From assembly GCA_910583695.1 (NCBI GenBank), contig CAJTZL010000016.1:1-50860 (forward strand): a stretch of DNA of 50,860 bases, read 5' to 3'. Positions 1 to 9,397 of this stretch are shown piece after piece. The position numbers and the translations under genes were made by a program. Position 1 is the first letter of the stretch, and every line of letters begins with the position of its first letter. Below the pieces are notes generated by a model, which saw only the letters and a program-made list of their open reading frames with translations, searched no databases and was not told where the DNA came from. This stretch comes from an uncultured Oscillibacter sp. Lineage in GTDB: Bacteria > Bacillota > Clostridia > Oscillospirales > Oscillospiraceae.

Positions 1-1
1 C

Positions 2-127
2 GGCACAGGCGCTTTTGCTTTGCGGGAGGCCGCGCCGGGACAGGCTGAAAAGGAGGTCTGCGTCTACTGCGGCCAGCGCCCCGGCATGGAGTATGTGGTC
101 ACGCCGAAAGGAGGGGCGGGGGTATGA
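2..127 (+). CDS. 3' end of an unidentified integrative-element gene (partial)
   Basis: An open frame enters from the left edge and stops at TGA 125-127. It gives about 41 C-terminal residues that include a CxxC pair (VCVYCGQ). The stop overlaps the ATG of the excisionase gene (ATGA), so the two are probably translationally coupled. I do not recognise the family. Position directly before xis/int suggests a small accessory or regulatory protein of the integrative element. The CxxC could be half of a zinc site, but the rest of the protein lies outside the window. Confidence 0.4.
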   Translation, partial: GTGAFALREAAPGQAEKEVCVYCGQRPGMEYVVTPKGGAGV

Positions 128-327
128 GTTATCCTGACGTGCCCATTTGGGAGAAGTACACCCTGACCATCGAGGAAGCGGCCAAGTATTTCCGCATCGG
201 GGAAAAGAAGCTGCGGAAACTGGCGGAGGAAAACCCGGACGCCAACTGGCTGATAATGAACGGGAACCGCATCCAGATCAAGCGCAGGCAGTTTGAAAAG
301 GTCATTGACTCTCTGGATGTGATCTGA
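124..327 (+). CDS. xis: Excisionase, Tn916 Xis-like
   Basis: This 67-residue protein fits small excisionases of Tn916-type conjugative elements. It has a MerR-like winged-helix signature (LTIEEAAKYFRIGEKKLRKL, about residues 13-32), followed by a short basic wing ending in RRQFEKVIDSL. Such proteins bend the element ends and direct the integrase toward excision. The length is normal for the family (about 65-70). It lies 87 bp upstream of an integrase on the same strand, the usual order xis-int at the end of these elements. The start overlaps the preceding stop. Confidence is high because size, motif and neighbour agree. Confidence 0.85.
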   Translation: MSYPDVPIWEKYTLTIEEAAKYFRIGEKKLRKLAEENPDANWLIMNGNRIQIKRRQFEKVIDSLDVI

Positions 328-414
328 TCGCAGATTTGTATTGAGCCGGAAATATGATAGAATATAGTCAAGTCGTATCAAGGCTCGTTCCAGTTTTGGA
401 AAGGAGTTTTACCA

Positions 415-1602
415 ATGGCGGAAAAACGACGTGACAGCAAAGGCCGCATTTTAAGAACTGGAGAGAGCCAGCGAAAAGACGGGAGATACGCATATAAATA
501 CACGGACAGCACCGGCAAACCTCAATTCGTCTATGCCTGGAAGCTGGTAGCCACGGACAAGACCCCGGCAGGCAAGCGGGACGATGTTTCCCTCCGGGAA
601 AAGGAAAAGGAGATCAACCGGGATATTGCGGATGGCATCGACACCGTGGGCAAAAAAATGACCGTCTGCCAGCTCTACGCCAAGCAGAACAGCCAGCGGG
701 CGGATGTGAAGCGGGGCACCAAGAAACAGCGGGAGTACCTGATGGGCCTTCTGCGGGACGACCCTCTCGGCGGGAAAAGCATCGACGCGGTGAAGCCCTC
801 CGACGCAAAGGAGTGGGCCATCCGCATGAGGGAAAAGGGCTTTAGCTTCCAGTCCATCAGCAACTACAAGCGTTCCCTCCGGGCGGCGTTTTTCATCGCC
901 ATTGAGGACGATTGTGTTCGCAAAAATCCGTTCAGCTTTGCCCTGAACAAAGTTCTGGAGGACGACAGGGGCGAGAAAACCGTGCTGACGCCGGAGCAGG
1001 AGGTAAGCCTGATCGACTTTGCGCAGAATGACCCTGTGTATCAGAAGTACGCCGATGAGCTTATCATTCTGCTGGGAACCGGGCTGCGCATTTCCGAGTT
1101 CTGCGGGCTGACCACGAATCTTGACTTGAAGAACCGGCTGATCCGGGTAGACCACCAGCTTTTGCGGGACAGCGAGAACGGCTACTACATTGAAACGCCC
1201 AAGACCAAGAACGGCTACCGGGAAATCCCCATGAGTGAGCCGGTCTATCGGGCGTTGAAGCGTGTAGTGAAGAATCGGGGGAAGAAAGCCACCATCACGG
1301 TGGACGGGTACACCAACTTCCTGTTTCTCAAGAAGGACGGGACTCCGAGAGTGGGGGCCAATTACAATGCCATGATTAAGGGCCTTGTGAAAAAGTACAA
1401 CAAGCAGCACAAGGAGCAGTTGCCCAACATCACCCCGCACTCCCTCCGGCACACGTTCTGTACCCGCATGGCAAATGCCGGTATGAACCCCAAGGCGTTG
1501 CAGTACATCATGGGCCACGCCAACATCACCATGACGCTGGACTATTACACCCATGTTGACGCCTGTTCCGTAAAGGCGGAGATGGAGCGGCTGGCCGCGT
1601 AG
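415..1602 (+). CDS. int: Tyrosine recombinase/integrase, Tn916 Int family
   Basis: The 395-residue protein is full length for Tn916-type integrases. It has an N-terminal arm-binding domain (about residues 1-65), a SAM-like core-binding domain (about 80-170) and a C-terminal catalytic domain. Catalytic residues are visible: Arg225 in GTGLRISE, a Lys near 263-265, His342/Arg345 in PHSLRHTF, His368 in MGHAN and the nucleophile Tyr378 in DYYTH. It cuts and joins the element ends at attachment sites. The start is preceded by AAAGGAG. Because int normally lies at one extremity of the element, the boundary should fall just beyond its stop codon. Confidence 0.93.
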   Translation: MAEKRRDSKGRILRTGESQRKDGRYAYKYTDSTGKPQFVYAWKLVATDKTPAGKRDDVSLREKEKEINRDIADGIDTVGKKMTVCQLYAKQNSQRADVKRGTKKQREYLMGLLRDDPLGGKSIDAVKPSDAKEWAIRMREKGFSFQSISNYKRSLRAAFFIAIEDDCVRKNPFSFALNKVLEDDRGEKTVLTPEQEVSLIDFAQNDPVYQKYADELIILLGTGLRISEFCGLTTNLDLKNRLIRVDHQLLRDSENGYYIETPKTKNGYREIPMSEPVYRALKRVVKNRGKKATITVDGYTNFLFLKKDGTPRVGANYNAMIKGLVKKYNKQHKEQLPNITPHSLRHTFCTRMANAGMNPKALQYIMGHANITMTLDYYTHVDACSVKAEMERLAA

Positions 1603-1790
1603 TAAGAAGGAAGCAAAAGGCCGAGTTTACTACTTCCGTACTACGTTTCAGCGCAAAGTCACGCCTGGATACGCCGAGATATGCGAACAACTCTCCCAAA
1701 CGGCAAATGGCGGAAACGCCTGAAAATCAAGGCTTTGCCACCATTTGCCGAGTTACATAAGGTTAGGGCTGGAAATTGCAAAATCTTTCG
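1599..1790. other. Probable terminal region/boundary of the integrative element
   Basis: Immediately after int there are GTAGTAA (1599-1605) and its inverse TTACTAC (1627-1633), then TACTAC again near 1639. Such repeats are typical of integrase arm sites. A further inverted repeat, CGGCAAATGGCGG (about 1700) against CCACCATTTGCCG (about 1740), lies beyond them. At about 1740-1790 the sequence changes to AT-rich DNA encoding the hamB helicase in the opposite direction. The exact crossover point and core attachment sequence cannot be fixed without the other end of the element. Confidence 0.4.
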
Positions 1791-3344
1791 CCATAATTCT
1801 TTATTCATATAAAATACTCTACCGATAAAGCAATGATAATATCTTCCTGCTCTGCCCTTAATATTTTTTATATCAAACGGTGTTAGTTTTTTTCGCCCTT
1901 TGGAAGGATTAAGTATAATCATATTTTGGGCATCTGTATTTACTCCTTCAACTATTGTTGAAGTGCAAAATAGAATATTGAATACCCCATTATTAAACTG
2001 CTCTAATATTTCCTGTTGTATATATTTAGGAAGCTTACCATGATGCATTCCGAAACCATTCTGAAGAACTTTAATCAAACTCCACTCTTCGACGTAATTA
2101 TCAACATCGTATTCTTTTTTGATATGGGAAATAAAATTCTTGAATTCATTTGGATAGCGTTCATATATTTCATCGCAGCCAATACTCTCAACCAGTTTAT
2201 TGGAATACTCAATGGCTTTTGCAGGAGTTGTGCAATATAGCAGCGTTTTTCCGTAATTCTTCTTGCCTATGTATGTGACAACATCTCTAATTTTATCGTT
2301 AATCTTTGATTTTACAGGAACAAGAGATTTCGTTTTTGGTTCGGGCAATGAAGCCGGAAGATGCTCTTCTATTACTTTACTATAGGCATTTACTGCAATT
2401 CGAAGTGTCGGCTCAAAAAGAATTTCTTTTATTTTTATCTGATTTCTCTCTAAAAAGCGTTTCATTCCTAAGCCGAACTGTTCTTTATTTAGATTTGGTC
2501 CCGCTAAGTAGTACTCTTCAACGGTTTTCGCTAAAAGATACAGTGCAATCCTAAAGGTCTTACCCCGATCCTCTTCTAAAAAGCCATCATTCTCTGATAA
2601 ACTATTTTGACGCTGTGACTGTGCGCTTTCCTTGTCACCGTTTTCGTCTATTACATCACCACAGTAGTCTTCATCAATTTTATAGACTTCATCAAAGAAA
2701 AAGAAGTCAGTTTTGATATCTGGAAACGATGCAATTAACTGCAATGCGCGTTCAGGAGTAAAGACAAATATCTGTGGAGAATCATCATCACATACCGCAT
2801 CTACTGTTTTTACAATATGATAGCTTAGTTCATTTTCTAAGACAAATTTTGACATCATGCGCGCATTTTCCAAAAGAAGGGCAACTGTAGGAAATATCAG
2901 GAGGATATTCCTATATCGTTCCTTGTTCAAAAATACAATCTCTCTCATCAAAAAAGTCTTTCCATAAGATGTTGGCGCACTAACTAACAAACGTCGAGGA
3001 GATATACTCTGAAATGTATCTATTACTTCTTTTTGAGATTGATCTAATATATTAACGCGGTTAACTTGAGAACGATATAAATTGACAATTGCAGCATTTC
3101 CAAAATCATCAAGAACGCTGCTTGATGGAACTGGTTCCTCTAAAAATCCATTCAGCATATTATAACCAAATACACGCATTTTCTGAGAAGCAATATAAAG
3201 TAAATTCGCGATAATCGAATCCTTTTTTAAAGAATCATTGTCGGAAATCCAGCAAACTAAGTCTCTAAGATGGTTAACAGTCTGAACGTCATTAGGATCA
3301 TATCGGTTAATTGCTAAGAGCAGTCGATTAACATAGTCCTGCAT
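1659..3344 (-). pseudogene. hamB: HamB-like superfamily 2 helicase of a Hachiman defence system, 3'-truncated
   Basis: The 561-residue frame encodes an SF2 helicase. Visible are a Walker A-type motif (SAPTSYGKT), a DExx box (FFFDEVYKID), Ski2-like motifs GMHHG and TSTIVEGVN, and motif VI (KGRAGRYYH). Normal helicase sequence stops soon after motif VI. The last 40 or so residues are an arginine-rich run read out of non-coding DNA next to the integrase, so the C-terminal part usual for this family is missing. The start overlaps the hamA stop by 17 bp, which indicates coupling. Base composition is AT-rich compared with the core genome. The gene has probably been interrupted by the integrative element and is likely inactive, but residual function cannot be excluded. 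Confidence 0.7.
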
Positions 3345-4275
3345 AGAATCCCGTCTCCTTGTTTCTTAGACGCTCAATACTTTCAATGGGGAATACATAA
3401 AATACAATTTCTGGGGCAAACCCCTTGAAGGAGTACACATGTTTATCAAAATAATTTCTAATTTCCTGAACCTCTGTTTCAATTTGTTCATATAGTTTGG
3501 ATGCATTTTGGTAAGGTTCTATTTTTCCATAGGCCAATAAACAAGGAATTTTAACAGCTATTTTATGATCTTGCAGGTGGGCAATCAACTTCTCAGCTCG
3601 GGTACTGTTACCCTCATCCGTTGTACAAATGTTGATTTTTTCAATGGTCTTAAGAATATCTTTCGCATCGTCAGTAAGAGCGACACGTTTTGTGCAAACG
3701 AAAAATAGTTGTTTAGACAGATAAGTCGGTTCAAACTTCTCGAGTAAATCCCGATTGATTCCGGATTTGCAATAAGCGATTTCACCGAGCTTTGCCTGTC
3801 CAAGCCATAACGAAATCCCAGATTCATCTTTCGTGAAATAGGTTAGGTCGTATCCTTTAATCTCATTATTATCATCTTGGCGAAAAATTGTCCTAACTGC
3901 CAATTTATAGGCATTGGGGTTATACAATTGAACGAGTAAATCTAATAGTGTTTCACTTGGAAGGCCATCAGTAATGTCTGCTCTTTTGGGGAGTCTATTC
4001 TTATATGCGTATCTGGCCGCTCTTTCCATGGTATCAAAGCAACCACTTTCATAGTATTCGATAACTTCTGTCTCACCAAAGCTATAGAAAAATAAATTTC
4101 GCCGCATTAGCGCACCGAGTTGCTCAACAGCATCTTCCGAAATTGCATGACTATAGGGACAATATACATATTTATCATTTTTATCATTCAATTGAGAAAA
4201 GGAGAATATTATGCCCTTGCTTTTTTGAAAAATTTCTTTGTTAAATATATCATTGTATTTCTGATAATCTGACAT
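3328..4275 (-). CDS. hamA: HamA-like DUF1837 nuclease, Hachiman defence system
   Basis: The 315-residue protein matches what I know of HamA/DUF1837. A helical N-terminal half is followed by LPSETLLDLLVQLYN and a core reading DDNNEIKGYDLTYF then SLWLGQAKLGE, the PD-(D/E)xK-like D...(E/Q)xK arrangement of this nuclease family. The second acidic position reads Gln in LGQAK where many relatives have Glu, which is worth noting for activity. HamA is the effector nuclease held by the HamB helicase. The gene precedes hamB and overlaps it by 17 bp. The ribosome site GAGGAG lies 7 bp before the ATG. The family call is from memory of motifs, not a search. Confidence 0.72.
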   Translation of the reverse strand: MSDYQKYNDIFNKEIFQKSKGIIFSFSQLNDKNDKYVYCPYSHAISEDAVEQLGALMRRNLFFYSFGETEVIEYYESGCFDTMERAARYAYKNRLPKRADITDGLPSETLLDLLVQLYNPNAYKLAVRTIFRQDDNNEIKGYDLTYFTKDESGISLWLGQAKLGEIAYCKSGINRDLLEKFEPTYLSKQLFFVCTKRVALTDDAKDILKTIEKINICTTDEGNSTRAEKLIAHLQDHKIAVKIPCLLAYGKIEPYQNASKLYEQIETEVQEIRNYFDKHVYSFKGFAPEIVFYVFPIESIERLRNKETGFYAGLC

Positions 4276-4299
4276 ATATACTCCTCAGGACATTGATCT

Positions 4300-4328
4300 A
4301 TTGTATTGAAAAATCGATAAAAATACAA
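4300..4328 (-). promoter_or_regulatory. Probable hamAB promoter
   Basis: On the minus strand a TTGTAT -35 (4323-4328) and a TACAAT -10 (4300-4305) are separated by exactly 17 bp, just upstream of the hamA ribosome site and start. It is the best sigma-A type match in this short leader. Confidence 0.5.
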
Positions 4329-4763
4329 CTTACTGACAAAACTACTTTATGAACTCCATTATACAACAAAGACATGCAATGATAAAGGGAAAATTTTGAA
4401 AAGTGCACCCAATATCGACAAACTCCAGAGAAGTAGCGGACTAAGATGCTCCCTTTTTGTATTCCAAACTTATACATAATACGGAACTTTCGAGATTTTT
4501 GCGCCGTAAAGGTTGGAAATCGAGAAATTGTTGTAACATAACGGTTGTACATCTGCATCTTTTTTGTCAACACAAGACATTGTAGACAAAACCTGCGTTT
4601 AACGACAGTTATACGCAGGTTTTGGTGTTTTTGGTTAGATTAGATCAAATTAGAAGTTAAAAATTGGCTATAATTACATATCACAGGTACCAGAAAACAG
4701 ATTTGAGGAGACGAGTTCTCTCTTAGATCTGCTTTTATTTATGTTTTAGAAAGTTAGGCAGCT
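4329..4763. other. AT-rich intergenic region with hairpins, no convincing gene
   Basis: No reading frame here has both a ribosome site and protein-like composition. The region holds a perfect 11-bp inverted repeat (AAAACCTGCGT, 4588-4598, with ACGCAGGTTTT, 4613-4623) that looks like a terminator. A second, imperfect hairpin spans about 4692-4734 and ends in a T-rich run. It probably represents debris between mobile segments. Confidence 0.5.
4588..4623. terminator. Hairpin with T-rich flank
   Basis: Perfect 11-bp arms (4588-4598 and 4613-4623) enclose a 14-nt loop. The right arm ends in TTTT and the left arm begins with AAAA, so it could work in both directions. Confidence 0.5.
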
Positions 4764-4904
4764 ATGAAACTTCCATATGGCTATGTTATGAATGGGGAGG
4801 AAATCGCGATTCATGAGAAAAAGGCAGATGTTGTTCGCAGTATATTTGAGTGTTATCTTTGGTTTACACTCCTATCCCGTGGTGTATTTTATAATATGAT
4901 CTGA
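4764..4904 (+). pseudogene. Remnant of a large serine recombinase
   Basis: A 46-codon frame begins MKLPYGYVMNGEEIAIHEKK and continues to VVRSIFECYL. This resembles the start of the 'recombinase' domain of large serine recombinases, where PYGY...(E/D)xxAxxVRxIFxxYL is characteristic. After residue 34 the similarity ends and the frame stops. No resolvase catalytic domain with its Ser is present upstream, so only a fragment of the gene survives. It points to a second, older mobile element in this accessory region. Confidence 0.5.
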
Positions 4905-4954
4905 AAGCCGTCCGGCTGCCTCTCATTTGTGGGAGAGCACCATATCCTGTACGA

Positions 4955-7498
4955 TCAGCCGCAGGAATTCAGCAGAGTGTCCCGGTACGACATGATTCCC
5001 TTTTGGATACTGGCCAGCTCAAAGCAGTTTCTTACCATGGCAGCCATTTGAGTCAGTTTTCCCCGTTTGGCCTGCACCTCCGGGCGCTTAAGGCCTTCCT
5101 CCAACGCGTCCCTGCATTCTTCCAAGTAGCGCGACAGATTGGAATACTCCCCTACATACATGATGATACCGGTTGAATTTCTGACGGAGACGTCTTTTCC
5201 GGTCCGAAATGCTTCCCGATAATAATTGACGTCTTTCTCCCAGTTCTCCAACCACGCTAACTGCTCTTTCGAGAGGGGCAGGGCAGCATCCAACGGAGAC
5301 GCAAAGTCTTTGTTCAGCGTCTGGAGCACCAGGGCCGCCTGGATTTGAAGCACTTGCAGCCGCATCCTTGCCCGAATGGAGGATGTTTCCTCAATGTACT
5401 TTGCCTCACGGTAGAATATATTCAGCATGTACTCTTCCGCACTCAATTCCAAAGCCATGACCGCCGTCAGATCCGCGTAACATTCCCGGTACAGTGTGAG
5501 GAGCTTTCCTGTCCTTTCCCAGATTTCGTGCAAGGCTCGGTTCTGTTGGTGCTCATCAAAGGCCTTCGCATAGTGGAGCATAACGGAAAGCGCAAGGTCC
5601 GTATTCTCCAGATTGTGCTGCAGCAAATTGGAGCGGAGACTCCGGTCGTAGAAGGTTTCGATAACGGCCTCATTGAGATACATTTTGAGGTCGGCAATGT
5701 AGTATTGTGCGTGGGAGGGGTAAAGTCCTTTCAGTTTTTTAAACAGTGCCTTTTGGACTTTTACAGAGCCGTCCCTGCATAGGGGGTATGTATTGCGGCC
5801 ATCTAATTTCCACTGTATGGCAATCAGCTCTGCGAGGCTTGTCAAAACCAGCTCAAAACGTCTTTCCCGGAGCCTGGTGGAAGCCCCCACGTAATGCGAC
5901 AGCTCGTGACAAAGCACGATAACGGCTTCCATGGGGCAATACAACATGGAAATCGGCATGGAGACCAGCAGAGGGGTTGCCTTGTTGTAGGCGTCACGAA
6001 GCCCATCCATGCTGGGGTCCAAAACGCAAAGGGTGCGGGCGCGGGGTTCGACGTTGTAGGTCAGCAGAGGTATATAGCCTTGATCTTCATCCCGGTTGAT
6101 TGTCAGCAGGTATTCATTGTATTCGTGAAGCAGCGCCATGTAAAATGCCAACAGCGTTGCCGGGATGTAATACCGGGAAGGCAGCAGCTCCGGCTTTTGC
6201 GACAGCTGCCCTTCCAGACGGGAAATATCGTTCTCCACGATGTTCCAGCTGTCCAGAAACTTCCCTACCTCCGCTTCCTGGGTCCGTTTTAAAGCAGGCC
6301 TGCTGCGCAAAAGGTAGGTAAGGCGGTCTATCAGAGCTTGTACGCTCGGCCAGATCAGAATGGACAGGTCGTCCGTAATGCAGTTTCCCATCATGGTAAT
6401 CAACGAATCGGTCTGGGAAGCCAGGATATCAAACCAGCGGGTATCCTTTTGCGGAAGGCGGCTTACCGCACCCCTTATGCTTTCCTGCGCTTTCTTCAGC
6501 CCATAGATGGGTTCTTTGGGGCCTGGGGCCAGCGCTTTTATATAGGTGCTGCCATATTGACAGCCAATCCGAGTGATGATATCTCCGAAAGCATCGTAGG
6601 CGCTGATGCGACTGCCCCGGCCAATGTCGACCGTTCGAATGGCAAGGTAAGAAATATAGTTTACCAGTTCCTTGACAGACGCGCCGTTGAAATTGATGAT
6701 TGCATCTGCGGTCCCGGAGATGAAGTGGGGAGAACGGCTGGTGTTTTCCCAAAATTTCTTCGCGTTATGGGTGGAAGTCACGGAAAAACGCATACTGGCA
6801 TAAGGAATCTTCTGGGCCATTGCGTCCTTTGCGCTGAGATCAAAGCAACGTTGAGGGCGGGCCGCCTCCTCTTTGTCCCATGCCTGAATTGCCGCATCGG
6901 TTTCCGGGCGGCAGAGGTTGCCGTGGACTCCGCAAAAAGAGTAGACGTCGCCCACTTGCGCGACCTCCATCAGCCGGCGAATGGATTCCAGACAGGAAAG
7001 GATCGAATTGGTCTTGAGGATCACCACCAGGTCACTGAGCTCCAGCGTGTGATAGAAGACCGCGTGGACCCGTTCGCCCAAAACGCGGATACTGAGTTCA
7101 CCCGGCTGTCCGTCTGCCAGCGGGGCGCCTTCGTGCAGGTCCTGCAGTGCGGACCGGAGCTGAGTCACCCGGTGCTTTGCGGTAGGGCAGAAATGGACGC
7201 GGGAAATGCTCATAAAGCATGACCGGGTCTTCCAGAAGCTGGCCAGCGGGGTGGAATCGTCCATAGGGTTGTGGAGAATGTACAGCGGGTAATTATAGTT
7301 GTCCCGCTTTTTAAAATCGGATTCAATCGCCTGAAGGGGATCTTCTCCGTTCGGGGGAGAGACGCGGAAATAGTCGAAATGTCCCAGACACAGATAACCG
7401 TCATCTGAGGATTCCAGCTTGTCCTTCAAGCTGGCGTCCTGGGATGATTTGGACAGTTCGATTACCATAAGATTTAAGGATTTGTTTCTATCTGCCAT
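4955..7498 (-). CDS. Unknown 847-residue protein with an HExxH metalloprotease motif
   Basis: I do not recognise the family. The protein has HELSH at residues 531-535 inside a hydrophobic helix (EAVIVLCHELSHYVG). About 137 residues later it has RECYAD (Glu672, Asp676), which matches the ExxxD third-ligand pattern of gluzincin zinc proteases, so a zinc peptidase is likely. The N-terminal 200 residues contain YLCLGHFDYF and SDLVVILKTNSILSCLESIR, an alternating strand/helix pattern that could be ferredoxin-like. There is no signal peptide or transmembrane helix, so it is presumably cytoplasmic. The ribosome site AAAGGGG lies 8 bp before the ATG. It is 36 bp downstream of a membrane-protein gene on the same strand and almost certainly co-transcribed. 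Substrate and role are unknown; a conflict or regulated-proteolysis role is speculation. Confidence 0.75.
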   Translation of the reverse strand: MADRNKSLNLMVIELSKSSQDASLKDKLESSDDGYLCLGHFDYFRVSPPNGEDPLQAIESDFKKRDNYNYPLYILHNPMDDSTPLASFWKTRSCFMSISRVHFCPTAKHRVTQLRSALQDLHEGAPLADGQPGELSIRVLGERVHAVFYHTLELSDLVVILKTNSILSCLESIRRLMEVAQVGDVYSFCGVHGNLCRPETDAAIQAWDKEEAARPQRCFDLSAKDAMAQKIPYASMRFSVTSTHNAKKFWENTSRSPHFISGTADAIINFNGASVKELVNYISYLAIRTVDIGRGSRISAYDAFGDIITRIGCQYGSTYIKALAPGPKEPIYGLKKAQESIRGAVSRLPQKDTRWFDILASQTDSLITMMGNCITDDLSILIWPSVQALIDRLTYLLRSRPALKRTQEAEVGKFLDSWNIVENDISRLEGQLSQKPELLPSRYYIPATLLAFYMALLHEYNEYLLTINRDEDQGYIPLLTYNVEPRARTLCVLDPSMDGLRDAYNKATPLLVSMPISMLYCPMEAVIVLCHELSHYVGASTRLRERRFELVLTSLAELIAIQWKLDGRNTYPLCRDGSVKVQKALFKKLKGLYPSHAQYYIADLKMYLNEAVIETFYDRSLRSNLLQHNLENTDLALSVMLHYAKAFDEHQQNRALHEIWERTGKLLTLYRECYADLTAVMALELSAEEYMLNIFYREAKYIEETSSIRARMRLQVLQIQAALVLQTLNKDFASPLDAALPLSKEQLAWLENWEKDVNYYREAFRTGKDVSVRNSTGIIMYVGEYSNLSRYLEECRDALEEGLKRPEVQAKRGKLTQMAAMVRNCFELASIQKGIMSYRDTLLNSCG

Positions 7499-7534
7499 TA
7501 AGGTTTCCCCTTTCCAGCGGAAAACGCATCGCGG

Positions 7535-9283
7535 TCATGCTTTCTCGTCTTCCGCGTCATAAGCGCCGCCGTCTTGCCGGAGCATATGGAATAGCTGCTG
7601 ATAAATCAGATAGGCGGACAGCATCCCCTCGTGAGAGCGGAACCAGTCGATTTTATAGGAACATACAATGCCAAGAGCCCAGTCTGAAAACCAGGAACAG
7701 TCCCTGGCCGTAAGCTGAAACCCGCGCTCCCGTTTCTTCAACCGTATCCAAAAGGCTTGGTAATCAGGGGAAGGTGTATAGTAATCCTTTTCCAGGGAAG
7801 AGGCCTCAATCAGCAGCGTGGCCTCCAAGAGAAGAAACAGGATTTGAGGAATCGCATCGAGTGCATATGTATAGCCCATTTGAACAGCCGTGCGGGAATA
7901 GACCAGCCGGATCCGATAGACAGACTGAAAGCACTTTTCAAAGTCATTCCAATACTGCCCAGGCGCATCAATGGACAGATTGTTCTTGCTGCGCAGATAA
8001 GAAATCAGCCCGCATAGCGGCAGGGCGTCACGCAGAGGAGTTTCCATGTCCTTGCGGAAATGGCTGTCCTCAGCCGATATAAAGGATTCGCATGCCTGCA
8101 GAAAGTCCGGCTTGTCCCGAAGACCCGCCTGAAGCACATAGCAGATCGTTTCGCTCTGCTGGTCAGGAGGCAGGTCCTGCAGTATATGCCGCCAAGCCGC
8201 CGCGGCGCATATGACCAGCCGGGTGTATATCGCGAGGTTTTCCAGCTGATCCCCTGGTTGAAGGGGATATGGATGTTCGGCTGAGGAAACCGGAGGGGAG
8301 CCGGCTGGTTCCGCTTGCGCCTGCGGCAGCCCTGGGTTGCTCCCGTTGGGGGAGGAGAGAGCCAGTAAATACTGCTGGCAGTCGAAAAGGCGTTTCCACA
8401 GATTGGCGGACACCTCCTGCGGGACGGAGCCGTTTGCCTTATAGTATGCGTTGATGTAATCCGAAGCAGCCAAAAGGCGGTTGAAGGATGTATACGCTTC
8501 GATTTTCTGACCGTTCGACGGAGGGGGAACCGGGGAATGGACAAGGTAGTACTCCACCATGGCTTGCTTAGACAACTGGCTGAAGGTGAACAGCATGGAC
8601 ATATAGCTGGTATATACCAGGGAAAGAATTGCGCCGGACAGACAGGTGAGGGCCACAATGTGGTAATTCATGCCGCTGGAATACAGCCCGATCAAAATAA
8701 GGCAGGTGTAAAAAACAAACATCTGCCCATGCTCTGGAAATTGTTCCTGCAGCACACTTCCCAGGGAAACTCCATAGAATGGCTTGTCCCGGACCGAGAG
8801 CATGTAGCTGAGAGAAAAATTGATGAAGCCCATGGATAAAAAGATTTGAACCAGCACCGTGGGCTGGGCGTAGCGCGTACAGATATCGCAGATGCATTGA
8901 TACCCGGCAAGAAAGAGGTCCATGTTCCACTGTGGTATCTGAGACAAGACCTGGAATATCACCCAGACAACGCTCCCCAGTGTTATAATCAGAAGACTCA
9001 GCCTAGGATACCTTGAAATCCAAAGGATAATGGCAACGATCGCTACAACGCCCAAAAAAAGGTTGTTCGGCGGAATGGCGTGGATTTCAAAGACAATATG
9101 CAGCACCAGCCGGACAACGCTGACGGCCAGAAAAAGCAGGGTGAAGAAATACAGTGCGTGGTTGATTTTGATGACATATTTGGGCGGCATCCTGCGCGTC
9201 TGCCGGTAGATGGATACATCCTGCCTGACTTGATCCCACAATTTACGTCCCCGAGTCGCTTTTTCTCCCATAAAATCCCACAT
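7535..9283 (-). CDS. Unknown 582-residue membrane protein of the metalloprotease module
   Basis: Residues 1-40 are basic and cytoplasmic in character. About six hydrophobic segments follow (roughly 42-64, 74-90, 95-115, 140-162, 187-201, 207-233). A long soluble C-terminal region (236-582) then contains a proline/glutamine-rich linker near 320-350 and otherwise helical, Trp/Tyr-rich sequence. I recognise no known domain. The architecture suggests a membrane anchor or sensor with a cytoplasmic platform. It lies upstream of and 36 bp from the HExxH gene, and downstream of a strong hairpin after the small acidic gene. The start is uncertain: the ATG at 9283 and one four codons later both lack a good ribosome site. 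Confidence 0.65.
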   Translation of the reverse strand: MWDFMGEKATRGRKLWDQVRQDVSIYRQTRRMPPKYVIKINHALYFFTLLFLAVSVVRLVLHIVFEIHAIPPNNLFLGVVAIVAIILWISRYPRLSLLIITLGSVVWVIFQVLSQIPQWNMDLFLAGYQCICDICTRYAQPTVLVQIFLSMGFINFSLSYMLSVRDKPFYGVSLGSVLQEQFPEHGQMFVFYTCLILIGLYSSGMNYHIVALTCLSGAILSLVYTSYMSMLFTFSQLSKQAMVEYYLVHSPVPPPSNGQKIEAYTSFNRLLAASDYINAYYKANGSVPQEVSANLWKRLFDCQQYLLALSSPNGSNPGLPQAQAEPAGSPPVSSAEHPYPLQPGDQLENLAIYTRLVICAAAAWRHILQDLPPDQQSETICYVLQAGLRDKPDFLQACESFISAEDSHFRKDMETPLRDALPLCGLISYLRSKNNLSIDAPGQYWNDFEKCFQSVYRIRLVYSRTAVQMGYTYALDAIPQILFLLLEATLLIEASSLEKDYYTPSPDYQAFWIRLKKRERGFQLTARDCSWFSDWALGIVCSYKIDWFRSHEGMLSAYLIYQQLFHMLRQDGGAYDAEDEKA

Positions 9284-9302
9284 CCAATGTGCTTATATTT
9301 CG

Positions 9303-9351
9303 CCCAAAAAGCAGGCCCTGATTTTTAGGAATACAGGGCCTGCTTTTTGGG
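9303..9351. terminator. Perfect 18-bp inverted repeat between the small acidic gene and the membrane-protein gene
   Basis: Arms 9303-9320 and 9334-9351 are perfectly complementary (CCCAAAAAGCAGGCCCTG and its inverse) around a 13-nt loop. GC-rich centres with flanking A5/T5 tracts make it a bidirectional intrinsic terminator. On the minus strand it follows the 73-residue gene and precedes the membrane-protein gene, so the latter two genes may be expressed only by read-through. Confidence 0.8.
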
Positions 9352-9397
9352 GGCTGTTTGGGGAATTTGAATAGCTGCATAATCCCTCCGGCGACTA

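Noticed and set aside
451..1554. Long minus-strand frame opposite the integrase
   Set aside because: It is a mirror of the integrase codons; the plus-strand protein has all catalytic residues.
4298..4573. 91-codon minus-strand frame upstream of hamA
   Set aside because: No ribosome site, non-protein-like composition, and it overlaps the hamA promoter.
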